In this document: positions 1 to 5,677 of the stretch, in pieces
Layout: each line of letters starts with the position of its first letter
Numbering within the stretch: position 1 is the stretch's first letter
From: Gammaproteobacteria bacterium
GTDB lineage: Bacteria > Pseudomonadota > Gammaproteobacteria > Steroidobacterales > Steroidobacteraceae
DNA: 7,830 bases
Reading direction: 5' to 3'
NCBI GenBank assembly: GCA_003156695.1
Contig: PMHN01000275.1
Coordinates: 1 to 7,830 of the forward strand
Translations under genes and position numbers: made by a program
Notes under the pieces: generated by a model
The model's input: the letters and a program-made list of their open reading frames with translations, nothing else
What the model was told of the DNA's origin: nothing
Databases searched by the model: none

Positions 1-297
1 TTCGGGTTCGGCTTCATGCCGCAGCATGTAGTCGAGGCGGACCTCGCAAGCGGCGAGCTCGTTCAGATTTTCGCCGAGGAGACTCCGCCCGAGGGCCACA
101 TCGTAGCAATGTCGGCAATCTATCGGACCGACAGCCCGGCAGGACCGGCAGGTCGCTGGCTCATCGACCACCTCAAACAAGAAGACGCACTGCGGCTGCA
201 ACCGCAGGCGTCCCGCTCTCTCGCTGCGATCAGCGCGAGCGCGCCCAAGAGCACTGCAGCCTTCACGCCCGCCGCCTATGCATTTCAGGAGCACTGA
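1..297 (+). CDS. LysR-family transcriptional regulator, C-terminal fragment
   Basis: This is the 3' end of a gene whose start lies before the window. The frame is open from base 1 and ends at TGA 295-297. The translation reads FGFGFMPQHVVEADLASGEL, then a stretch ending in YRTDSPAGPAGRWLIDHLK. This matches what I know of the last strand and helix of the LysR substrate-binding domain (a GxG-MP-H-V-DLASG-LV region followed by a PGPAGRWLI helix). The N-terminal winged HTH is not visible. About 35 Ala/Ser-rich residues follow the expected domain end, a somewhat long tail of unknown role. The ATG at 16 is an internal Met, not a start. LysR proteins act in the cytoplasm as DNA-binding regulators; the target and inducer cannot be read here. 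The next gene begins 2 bases after the stop, so co-transcription is likely. Confidence 0.8.
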   Translation, partial: FGFGFMPQHVVEADLASGELVQIFAEETPPEGHIVAMSAIYRTDSPAGPAGRWLIDHLKQEDALRLQPQASRSLAAISASAPKSTAAFTPAAYAFQEH

Positions 298-299
298 CA

Positions 300-950
300 A
301 TGGATGATTCAAAGCTGCGGCAGGACGTACTCGATGAGCTCAGCTGGCAGCCGCATATCCCCGCCGCTCAAATCACCGTCACAGCCGATCAGGGCACTGT
401 CCACTTATCCGGCTACGTCACGACGTACGCTCAGAAGGTTGCGGCAGAGCAGGCAGTAAAGCGTGTCGTCGGCGTGCGTGCTGCAGTCGTTGACAGCCTT
501 GAAGTGAAGGTCGCCGACGCAATCACCGGTGCGGATGAGGAGATCGCTGCGCGTGCGCGCGCCTCGATTTCCTGGGCTGCGCTTGTCCCCAGCGGCCAGG
601 TGCAGGTGCACGTCCAAAGCCGCTGGGTCACGCTATCGGGTCAACTCGACTGGCATTTCCAGCGAACCGCCGCCGAAACCATAGTCAGGAATCTCGCGGG
701 CGTCGCCGGAGTATCGAACGAAATCACGCTCCAGGCCCATCCGCAAACGACAGACTTGAAGGCAGCCATCGAACGGGCACTCAAACGCAGCTCCGATCTG
801 GACGCCCGCTTTATCCGCGTGAAGGTCGTGGATGGTCTGGTGACTCTCGAAGGCGCCGTGGGGTCCTGGCATGCCCGGGAGCGCGCCGAAGAGGCGGCGT
901 GGATGGCACCGGGCGTGAGCGCCGTACGTGACATGTTGGTTGTCATGTAA
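300..950 (+). CDS. Triple BON-domain protein (OsmY-like, cytoplasmic)
   Basis: The 216-residue protein consists of three consecutive BON domains, at about residues 3-70, 78-145 and 150-216. Each shows the alpha-beta-beta-alpha-beta pattern with a VxLxG core: TVHLSGYV, WVTLSGQL and LVTLEGAV, followed by an A-E-A helix and a final V-strand. BON domains are small modules linked to envelope stress and phospholipid or ligand binding, as in OsmY and Kbp. Unlike OsmY there is no signal peptide, so a cytoplasmic location is expected. That agrees with other three-BON proteins of about this length that I recall from beta- and gammaproteobacteria. An AGGAG at 287-291 lies 8 bases before the ATG, which supports this start. 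The gene begins 2 bases after the LysR stop. The precise function is unknown; a role in osmotic or general stress is inferred from the family. Confidence 0.85.
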   Translation: MDDSKLRQDVLDELSWQPHIPAAQITVTADQGTVHLSGYVTTYAQKVAAEQAVKRVVGVRAAVVDSLEVKVADAITGADEEIAARARASISWAALVPSGQVQVHVQSRWVTLSGQLDWHFQRTAAETIVRNLAGVAGVSNEITLQAHPQTTDLKAAIERALKRSSDLDARFIRVKVVDGLVTLEGAVGSWHARERAEEAAWMAPGVSAVRDMLVVM

Positions 951-960
951 CAACTCTTGC

Positions 961-999
961 GGGCAATCGGTTCCGCCGCGCGTTGGCGGCTGCGTGCCC
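961..999 (+). other. Possible nested hairpin downstream of the BON gene
   Basis: Just after the BON stop, GGGCA (961-965) can pair with TGCCC (995-999), and inside it CCGCC (973-977) with GGCGG (985-989). No T-run follows, so it does not look like a classical intrinsic terminator. It could be chance pairing in GC-rich DNA. The rest of 1000-1110 shows no clear promoter or gene. Confidence 0.2.
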
Positions 1000-1110
1000 T
1001 TGCCCGTGCACCCCGCGTGCGCAGCACTGAAACCAACATCGTTCCTGCAGATAGCTTCCATCCAGAAATAGAGGCTACCGCGCTAGCACTCGCCCTCCTA
1101 GCCTCGCTCC

Positions 1111-1746
1111 ATGGGTGCGAGGACTCGTGCGGCGTTCATCACGGTTGGTTTTCTCGTGCTGCTTTTCTCGGCCGGCTACGCGCCGCGCCCGGCGGACGCG
1201 CAATCCTTGTGCGAGAGCTGCGAAGTGCAGATCGGACTGGGCGGAACATACCACTACTGGGGCACGACGGGCAGCCTCGTCCTGCCAGTGACGGTGACCT
1301 GGAGCGAGGACCGCTACGAGTTCGGAGTCTTTCGCTTTACCTCCCAACAGCTGCTCGCCCTGCCCGGAACGCACGAGGAGGAGCGGCATATGGCGAATCC
1401 CTATTGGGGCGCATCCCTCTCACGCCGCTGGCAGCTGTTCGAGCAAGGCCCGGTAAAAGCATATTTCGGCTTCGGGCTGGCGGCCAAAACCGAGTCGGAC
1501 ACGCTGAGTGTCACGCGTTGGGACTTTGCTTCGCAGCTCGGGTTGCGCTTTCGCGTGCCCGGCGACCGTGTGATCGGCGAGGTCACCATGCGTCATTGGT
1601 CCAACGGCGGCATCCGGCTGCCGAACCACGGCCAGGACTTTGCCACCGTGACGTTCCGCCTCAATTCGGGATTGTTCGGTGTCGGCAGAGCCGACCAAAT
1701 CCCGATCGACCCGTCGTTCAATCTCGAAGAGGAGCGCTTGCCATGA
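1111..1746 (+). CDS. PagL-like acyloxyacyl hydrolase (lipid A 3-O-deacylase family), outer membrane
   Basis: The 211-residue protein has a clear Sec signal peptide: MGARTR, a hydrophobic core at residues 8-21, and a likely cleavage after ADA at residue 30. The mature part is rich in alternating, aromatic-ended strands, as in a small outer-membrane beta-barrel. The diagnostic segment is RHWSNGGIRLPNHGQDF at residues 161-177. It matches the PagL H-x-S-N-x-G...P-N-x-G signature, with His162 and Ser164 as the expected catalytic pair and Asp176 where Pseudomonas PagL has its catalytic Glu (alignment from memory). PagL enzymes remove the 3-O-linked acyl chain of lipid A at the outer membrane; activity here is inferred. 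An in-frame TAG at 1099-1101 fixes ATG 1111 as the start, although no good ribosome-binding site precedes it. The stop overlaps the next start as ATGA. Confidence 0.78.
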   Translation: MGARTRAAFITVGFLVLLFSAGYAPRPADAQSLCESCEVQIGLGGTYHYWGTTGSLVLPVTVTWSEDRYEFGVFRFTSQQLLALPGTHEEERHMANPYWGASLSRRWQLFEQGPVKAYFGFGLAAKTESDTLSVTRWDFASQLGLRFRVPGDRVIGEVTMRHWSNGGIRLPNHGQDFATVTFRLNSGLFGVGRADQIPIDPSFNLEEERLP

Positions 1747-2000
1747 GTGACGAGGAGTTAGGACAAGTCATTGCCAAGAGGCGAAAGCTCAAGGAGCTGC
1801 GCCGCGCGAGAGAGCGTGTCAAGGAACTCGAGCGGCAGTTGCGCGGCGAACCCGCAAAGCCAGAGGAGTCGACACACGTCCCTGGATTCCTGCGCATCCC
1901 CGCTCCAACTCCCTTTCGGCCGGTGGTTCGCGCGCGACTGAGCCGACCAGAGGTCCGCTTCGCGCGAACCGCCGGCCGACCCGAAGGATACGTACTATGA
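1743..2000 (+). CDS. Small basic coiled-coil protein, unknown function
   Basis: I do not recognise this 85-residue protein. Residues 1-36 are a charged helix rich in Lys, Arg, Glu and Leu ([19 protein letters not shown]) that should form a coiled coil. The remainder is Pro/Arg-rich and probably disordered, with no membrane segment or signal peptide. The start is well supported: AGAGGAG at 1728-1734 lies 8 bases before the ATG, and the ATG overlaps the PagL-like gene's stop (ATGA, 1743-1746). Its own stop overlaps the azoreductase start (ATGA, 1997-2000). The frame is open far upstream (from 957), but that part is antiparallel-free shadow of the PagL-like gene, so the internal ATG is preferred. 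The double coupling suggests it is translated; a role alongside either neighbour is speculation. Confidence 0.62.
   Translation: MSDEELGQVIAKRRKLKELRRARERVKELERQLRGEPAKPEESTHVPGFLRIPAPTPFRPVVRARLSRPEVRFARTAGRPEGYVL
1983..1988 (+). promoter_or_regulatory. Ribosome-binding site of the azoreductase gene
   Basis: GAAGGA lies 8 bases before the ATG at 1997, inside the end of the small upstream gene. It decides the azoreductase start and supports coupled translation across the ATGA overlap. Confidence 0.55.
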
Positions 2001-2608
2001 AGCTACTGCATATCGACGCCAGCATTCTTGGCGCAAATTCTGCCAGCCGGCAGCTGTCAGCGGCTGTGGTCGAGCGGCTGCGCAAGGCCACGCCTGGCAT
2101 GGAGATCACCTATCGCGATCTCGCCGCCGAGCCACTGTCGCACCTGTCGGGCGAGCATCTGGCCGCAGCGCAAGGCGCGGCGCCGGAGTCACCTACCCTG
2201 CAGCGGGACCTTGCTGCCAGCCAGGGCGCGCTGGAAGTATTCCTCGCCGCCGACATCGTGGTCATCGGCGCCCCGATGTACAACTTCACGATTCCGAGCC
2301 AACTCAAAGCGTGGATCGACCGCATCGTCGTAGCAGGCAGGACATTTCGCTATGGCGCCGCGGGCCCTGAAGGGTTAGCTGGGAACAAGCGGGTGATCGT
2401 TGCGATTTCGCGGGGTGGGCTTTACGGCCCGGACGCGCCAGCTGCCGCGCTGGAACATCTGGAGACTTATCTGCGGGGCGTCTTCGGCTTCATCGGCGTG
2501 ACCCATCCGGAACTCATCGTCGCGGAAGGCCTGCAGGTCGGCCCCGAGCAGCGCGAGAAGTCCCTGCAGAGCGCATTGCAAGCCATCGGCACGCTGCGCG
2601 CCGCCTGA
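1997..2608 (+). CDS. azoR: FMN-dependent NADH-azoreductase
   Basis: The 203-residue protein is full length for the AzoR (formerly AcpD) family, a homodimeric flavodoxin-fold enzyme in the cytoplasm. It reduces azo compounds and quinones by two-electron steps using NADH and bound FMN. The N-terminal beta-strand and phosphate loop ([20 protein letters not shown], Ser9 and Ser15-Ser17) bind the FMN phosphate. MYNF at residues 94-97 and SRGG at 138-141 are the two family-specific FMN-contacting loops. [10 protein letters not shown] (101-110) follows MYNF as usual. The start is fixed by GAAGGA 8 bases upstream and by the ATGA overlap with the previous gene. Azoreductases act in quinone and electrophile stress and are often controlled by LysR or MarR regulators. 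Whether the LysR fragment upstream does this cannot be told. The gene ends 13 bases from the convergent protease gene, with no obvious terminator between them. Confidence 0.93.
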   Translation: MKLLHIDASILGANSASRQLSAAVVERLRKATPGMEITYRDLAAEPLSHLSGEHLAAAQGAAPESPTLQRDLAASQGALEVFLAADIVVIGAPMYNFTIPSQLKAWIDRIVVAGRTFRYGAAGPEGLAGNKRVIVAISRGGLYGPDAPAAALEHLETYLRGVFGFIGVTHPELIVAEGLQVGPEQREKSLQSALQAIGTLRAA

Positions 2609-2621
2609 TGGACGGCCTGGG

Positions 2622-3356
2622 CTAAGCTGACCAGAAAGGTTGCACGATATTGCCCTTCCTCACGGCCCTGGCCACGAGCAGCGCCCCCGCGGCGGTACAA
2701 ATCGCTATTGCAACGAGGGAACCTTCCGCGCCAAATGCCCCGCCAGATAGCCAGTCCGGTCCAGTCAGCTTCGACTGCAGCAGACCCTGAGTGTGACCGC
2801 CGGAGACCGCGGCGGAGAAGATTCCGCCCTCGGTGAAGTTCCAGGCGAAATGGATGCCGATGCAGAACCACAGGCGGCGCGTCACCATATAGGCCGCCGC
2901 CAACAAAATTCCCGCCTCCACCATCACGGCGCCGGCGTTCAGCAGCGTCGCTCCGGGATTAAGCAAATGAAGCAGACCGAAAATGGCGGCCGAGATCGCC
3001 AAAGCAATCCAACTTCCGAGCGACTGCTCCAGTAATCGAAACACCACTCCGCGCATGACGACTTCTTCGAGAACCGCGGAGAGGATGAAGGCGGGCACGG
3101 TTACGAGCATCGCTGCGGCGCCGTTGCTGCCGGTGACCTGATAAACGCCGAGCGCGGCGAGCAGGCCTATCGTCATACAAAAGAGAAGCGCCCCGAGGAG
3201 CAGGCCCGCACCGAGCTCGCGCGGCATCCGTGGGCCTGAAAGCTCAAGAACCGGGCGTTTCTCGACGACGCGCACGTAGCTGTAGTAGGCACCCAGGACA
3301 ATTGCTGTGAGCAGCAGCGCTCCGAAGCGCTTCAGGGACTTGTCCGCGACGAACAT
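2622..3356 (-). CDS. CPBP-family intramembrane glutamic endopeptidase (Abi/CAAX-protease-like), probably 5'-damaged
   Basis: Counting from the first ATG, the 244-residue protein is a multi-pass membrane protein with all CPBP motifs. EEVVMRG contains Glu97-Glu98 and Arg102 (EExxxR), FGLLH has Phe126 and His130, and HFAWN has His169 and Asn173. These groups form the glutamate-protease active site inside the membrane in the Rce1/CPBP family. The last residues hold a further membrane segment (about 212-230) and a basic tail. Family members process prenylated proteins or peptides, or serve in bacteriocin immunity; the substrate here is unknown. The ATG at 3356 has no ribosome-binding site. The hydrophobic coding frame continues upstream of it (see 3357-3492), so this start is probably not the original one. 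The gene follows the HTH regulator on the same strand and is likely co-transcribed with it. Confidence 0.85.
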   Translation of the reverse strand: MFVADKSLKRFGALLLTAIVLGAYYSYVRVVEKRPVLELSGPRMPRELGAGLLLGALLFCMTIGLLAALGVYQVTGSNGAAAMLVTVPAFILSAVLEEVVMRGVVFRLLEQSLGSWIALAISAAIFGLLHLLNPGATLLNAGAVMVEAGILLAAAYMVTRRLWFCIGIHFAWNFTEGGIFSAAVSGGHTQGLLQSKLTGPDWLSGGAFGAEGSLVAIAICTAAGALLVARAVRKGNIVQPFWSA

Positions 3357-3492
3357 ATTGAAGGGCGCGGCGACAATCGCGAACGGTATGGCGATGAAGA
3401 GCAGCGCCAGGACTATGCGGGCGAAAGGATTCGCCAGTGCTCGCGCACGCCAGGTCGTTGTCGGGGCGGCCTGTGCCCGCTTCGTTACTCAT
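3357..3492 (-). other. In-frame upstream coding extension of the CPBP protease with no standard start codon
   Basis: In the same frame as the protease, 44 codons run from the regulator's TGA (3489-3491) to ATG 3356. They encode a basic stretch followed by [20 protein letters not shown] and a few more residues, a convincing first membrane helix for a CPBP protein. The frame has no ATG, GTG or TTG. An ATG at 3490-3492 overlaps the regulator stop as ATGA, with AGGA 4 bases before it, but it reads another frame ([10 protein letters not shown]...). Removing one base, for example one G of the GGG run (CCC at 3476-3478 on the + strand), would join MSNEA to [18 protein letters not shown] and give about 289 residues. 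I infer a one-base insertion, a sequencing error or, less likely, programmed frameshifting. Confidence 0.6.
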
Positions 3493-4331
3493 TTCTTCCT
3501 GGCCTTCTTGCCGGTCAACGAGCTGATCTTCTCTCCATCAGCAGGCGTCGCCGGATTGTAGACAACCATGCTCAGATCCGGCCGACCATCGACCGCGAAT
3601 GCCGAGTATTCGAAGGCGAGCGGGCCGAGTACCGCATGCCGTATGTGTTTAACGCCCTCGTTATGGCTTCGAACGTCGTTGTCCTGCCACATGGCCATGA
3701 ACTCCGGGCTCCGCCGGCAGAGTTCATCGACCAGAGGTTCCACCTCCGCCGCCGCACCCGCGCGTGCCGCGTCCACCCGGAACGCGCCCACCACGAATCG
3801 CGCGACGTTCTCCCAGTCGTACTGGGCAGCGCGGACCTTAGGATCCAGGAAAATGAAGCGCAGGATATTGCGTTGGTCCGGCGGCAGCGCGCCGTAGTCG
3901 GTCAGCATCACGGTCGCCGCCCGATTCCAGGCGACCACGTTCCAGATGGCGGTCCTGATGAGAGCGGGGCACGGCTCCAGTGCATCGAGCACGCGTTGCA
4001 GCCGTGGCGTGACGCCTTCGTCCTTGCGATAGCGCACATCGGGCGGCCGTCCGAGGCCGAGCAAGAAAAGATGCTCGCGCTCGACATCCGTCAGCATCAG
4101 AGCCCGCGCAATCCGCTCGAGCACATCCGCCGAGGGCGCGCCGCCGCGTCCCTGTTCGAGCCAGGTGTACCAAGTCGGGCTTATGCTGGCGCGCTGCGCC
4201 ACTTCTTCCCGACGCAGGCCTGGGGTGCGGCGACGCTTCGGCGTAAAGCCGAACGCTGCCGGATCGAGCTTCGCGCGGCGATCCTTAAGATACGTTCCGA
4301 GCAAGGTCTCAGATCCGATGTGCTGGCTCAT
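3489..4331 (-). CDS. XRE-type HTH regulator with MmyB-like ligand-binding domain
   Basis: The 280-residue protein has an N-terminal helix-turn-helix of the HTH_31 type at about residues 10-92. It contains [14 protein letters not shown], then [20 protein letters not shown] and TWLEQGRG, the classic signature of this group. The rest, about residues 108-262, matches the MmyB/MltR-type PAS-like ligand-binding domain: W130-N131-V-V-AWN, then [10 protein letters not shown], and the [13 protein letters not shown] helix. It ends in a Lys-rich tail (GKKARKK). Such proteins are cytoplasmic repressors or activators that usually control a divergent oxidoreductase or SDR gene, as found here at 4425. The ATG at 4331 fits the family N-terminus, although only an AGG directly before it resembles a ribosome-binding site. 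Its stop lies directly upstream, in frame, of the CPBP coding sequence. Confidence 0.9.
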   Translation of the reverse strand: MSQHIGSETLLGTYLKDRRAKLDPAAFGFTPKRRRTPGLRREEVAQRASISPTWYTWLEQGRGGAPSADVLERIARALMLTDVEREHLFLLGLGRPPDVRYRKDEGVTPRLQRVLDALEPCPALIRTAIWNVVAWNRAATVMLTDYGALPPDQRNILRFIFLDPKVRAAQYDWENVARFVVGAFRVDAARAGAAAEVEPLVDELCRRSPEFMAMWQDNDVRSHNEGVKHIRHAVLGPLAFEYSAFAVDGRPDLSMVVYNPATPADGEKISSLTGKKARKK

Positions 4332-4385
4332 CCTGTTACCGTTTATACTACGATAATCTCACTACTTTACCAGAATAACGCCAGG

Positions 4386-4401
4386 GGAGACGCTGGTCTC
4401 C
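4386..4401. promoter_or_regulatory. Perfect inverted repeat, candidate operator
   Basis: GGAGAC-GCTG-GTCTCC is a perfect 6-bp inverted repeat with a 4-base centre, 23 bases before the SDR start. It lies between the divergent genes, where the HTH regulator would be expected to bind. It could instead form a small hairpin in the SDR leader. Binding is inference. Confidence 0.4.
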
Positions 4402-4412
4402 GACAAGGAACT

Positions 4413-4417
4413 GGAGA
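4413..4417 (+). promoter_or_regulatory. Ribosome-binding site of the SDR gene
   Basis: GGAGA lies about 7 bases before ATG 4425. It selects this start over the far longer open frame running upstream through the antisense of the regulator gene. Confidence 0.6.
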
Positions 4418-4424
4418 ATTTGCC

Positions 4425-5312
4425 ATGCGTGTATTCATCACTGGATCGACCGGCTGGGTGGGCTCGGCCGTCGTCAAGGATCTGATCGCCGCCGGCCATC
4501 AGGTGCTCGGGCTCACTCGTTCGGACAAGGGGGCGCTGGCACTCACGGCAGTGGGCGCCGAGATTCATCGCGGGTCGCTTGCGGATCTGGAGAGCTTAAG
4601 GCGCGGCGCCGCCCAAGCCGATGCCGTGATCCACACCGCCTTCAACCATGACTTCTCGAAATTCCGGGAGAACTGCGCGGAGGATGAGCGCGCCATCGAA
4701 GCGCTTGGCGCGGTGCTCGAAGGCTCCGACCGTCCGCTGCTCGTGACCTCCGGTGTGGCGCTGCTCGCCCCTGGCCGCATGGCGACCGAGGAGGATGTGC
4801 CGCCGAAGCCTTCTCCCTTCCCCCGCAAATCGGAAGAAGCAGCGGCCGCGCTGGTGGCACGCGGCGTACGGGCATCCACCGTGCGGCTCGCCCCGTCGGT
4901 GCATGGGCACGGCGATCACGGCTTCGTGCCGATTCTGATCCGGATCGCGCGCGAGAAGGGCGTGTCCGCCTATATCGGCGAGGGGCGCAACCGCTGGCCG
5001 GCAGTGCACCGGCTCGACGCCGCCCGCGTCTACCGGCTCGCGCTCGAGCGCGGCGTTGACGCCGGCCACTTCCATGCCGTTGCCGAAGAGGGCGTGCCGT
5101 TCAAAGCGATCGCCGAGGTGATCGGCCGCCGCCTGAACATTCCGGTCGTCTCGAAGTCGCCAGCCGAGGCGGCCGAGCACTTCGGCTGGTTCGCGATGTT
5201 CGCAGGTATAGACGCTCCGACATCCAGCGCACGCACCCGCGCGAAGCTCGAGTGGAAGCCTGAACAGCCTCGTCTCATTGCCGATATCGATCACGCAGCG
5301 TATGCCGCTTAA
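4425..5312 (+). CDS. Atypical extended SDR-family NAD(P)-dependent oxidoreductase
   Basis: The 295-residue protein begins with a Rossmann nucleotide-binding motif, [17 protein letters not shown] (Gly7, Gly10, Gly13). The other family blocks are ADAVIHTAF (66-73), LLVTSG (105-110), [15 protein letters not shown] (153-167), [20 protein letters not shown] (189-208) and [19 protein letters not shown] (216-234). These match a well-conserved proteobacterial group of NAD-dependent epimerase/dehydratase-like SDRs. The usual YxxxK catalytic pair is not visible: the corresponding region reads [13 protein letters not shown], with no Tyr. The protein is therefore an atypical SDR and its substrate is unknown. 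It is cytoplasmic. The start is chosen from GGAGA upstream and the glycine motif directly after Met1. It is divergent from the MmyB-type regulator, which probably controls it. Confidence 0.9.
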   Translation: MRVFITGSTGWVGSAVVKDLIAAGHQVLGLTRSDKGALALTAVGAEIHRGSLADLESLRRGAAQADAVIHTAFNHDFSKFRENCAEDERAIEALGAVLEGSDRPLLVTSGVALLAPGRMATEEDVPPKPSPFPRKSEEAAAALVARGVRASTVRLAPSVHGHGDHGFVPILIRIAREKGVSAYIGEGRNRWPAVHRLDAARVYRLALERGVDAGHFHAVAEEGVPFKAIAEVIGRRLNIPVVSKSPAEAAEHFGWFAMFAGIDAPTSSARTRAKLEWKPEQPRLIADIDHAAYAA

Positions 5313-5677
5313 GTAGCGCTGGGGTCGGTGTCGCGACGTCGGCCACACTGGTCAAGACCACCGGGGCTAGAGGGAAGCGTAAGATTAAGTGGGGATGAGA
5401 GTTTCGAAATATGAAGACAGGGTTTGCAGCAGGGCCTGATGCGCGATTCGCAGGTTCAAATCCCGGGCAGGATGTGCTTATACCCTACAGCGCCGATCCC
5501 GCACCGCGTCAGGGTGCGCTGACGTTGTCTTCGGCCAGCGGTTCTCAACCCGAACGGTTGGTGCCGGCTCACAAGCGGCCGTTGGGACGCCTAAGAGTGC
5601 TTAGGGCAGAGCAGCCATTCACGCCGAGGCGGGCGCTAGTCAGGCACGCGCAGGTAAAACCGGAATCGAGGAGGCAC
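5313..5677. other. Gene-free stretch with several small hairpins; possible island boundary
   Basis: I see no convincing gene in these 365 bases. Small perfect inverted repeats occur at 5349-5360 (TGGTC-AA-GACCA), 5500-5518 (CGCACC/GGTGCG), 5507-5524 (CGTCA/TGACG, which competes with the previous one) and 5590-5605 (CCTAAG-AGTG-CTTAGG). A further short pairing is CAACC/GGTTG near 5550. No T-run marks a terminator. It lies where GC-rich chromosomal genes give way to the more AT-rich two-gene cassette. A 92-codon open frame at 5411-5689 looks spurious. Confidence 0.5.
5450..5468 (+). other. tRNA T-arm-like sequence, possible attachment-site remnant
   Basis: GCAGGTTCAAATCCCGGGC contains the T-loop core GGTTCAAATCC found at the 3' end of many tRNA genes. 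The 5-bp T-stem is not perfect and no acceptor partner or other tRNA arms are visible, so this is not a tRNA gene. Integrases often target tRNA 3' ends, and the site lies at the edge of the atypical cassette. A chance match is quite possible. Confidence 0.22.

Larger units (their letters stand above)
4332..4424. promoter_or_regulatory. Divergent promoter region between the HTH regulator and the SDR gene
   Basis: This 93-base gap separates two divergent starts and must hold both promoters. Its left half is an AT-rich island unlike the flanking DNA. It includes TATACT (4344-4349) and GATAAT (4352-4357), which read as possible -10 boxes for the + strand, and TATAAA on the minus strand (4342-4347). 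I see no good -35 box for any of them, so start sites are not assigned. Confidence 0.5.

Noticed and set aside
633..1061. Minus-strand open frames opposite the BON gene
   Set aside because: They are antisense shadows. The + strand encodes three clear BON domains with a ribosome-binding site.
957..1742. Long + strand open frame that runs into the small coiled-coil gene
   Set aside because: It overlaps the PagL-like gene, which has a signal peptide and catalytic motif. The upstream translation is Arg/Ala-rich without family features. Only the part from ATG 1743 has a ribosome-binding site.
3244..3492. 82-codon minus-strand open frame starting at the ATGA after the regulator
   Set aside because: Apart from its first few codons it is an out-of-frame reading of the CPBP gene. 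Its start matters as the probable original protease start, not as a separate gene.
3636..4424. Open frame upstream of the SDR start on the + strand
   Set aside because: It is antisense to the HTH regulator gene. The glycine motif and ribosome-binding site place the SDR start at 4425.
4596..5348. 250-codon minus-strand open frame
   Set aside because: It is a His/Arg-rich antisense shadow of the SDR gene, typical of high-GC DNA.
5349..5360. TGGTC-AA-GACCA palindrome as a terminator of the SDR gene
   Set aside because: The stem is short with a 2-base centre and no T-run follows, so an intrinsic terminator is not supported.
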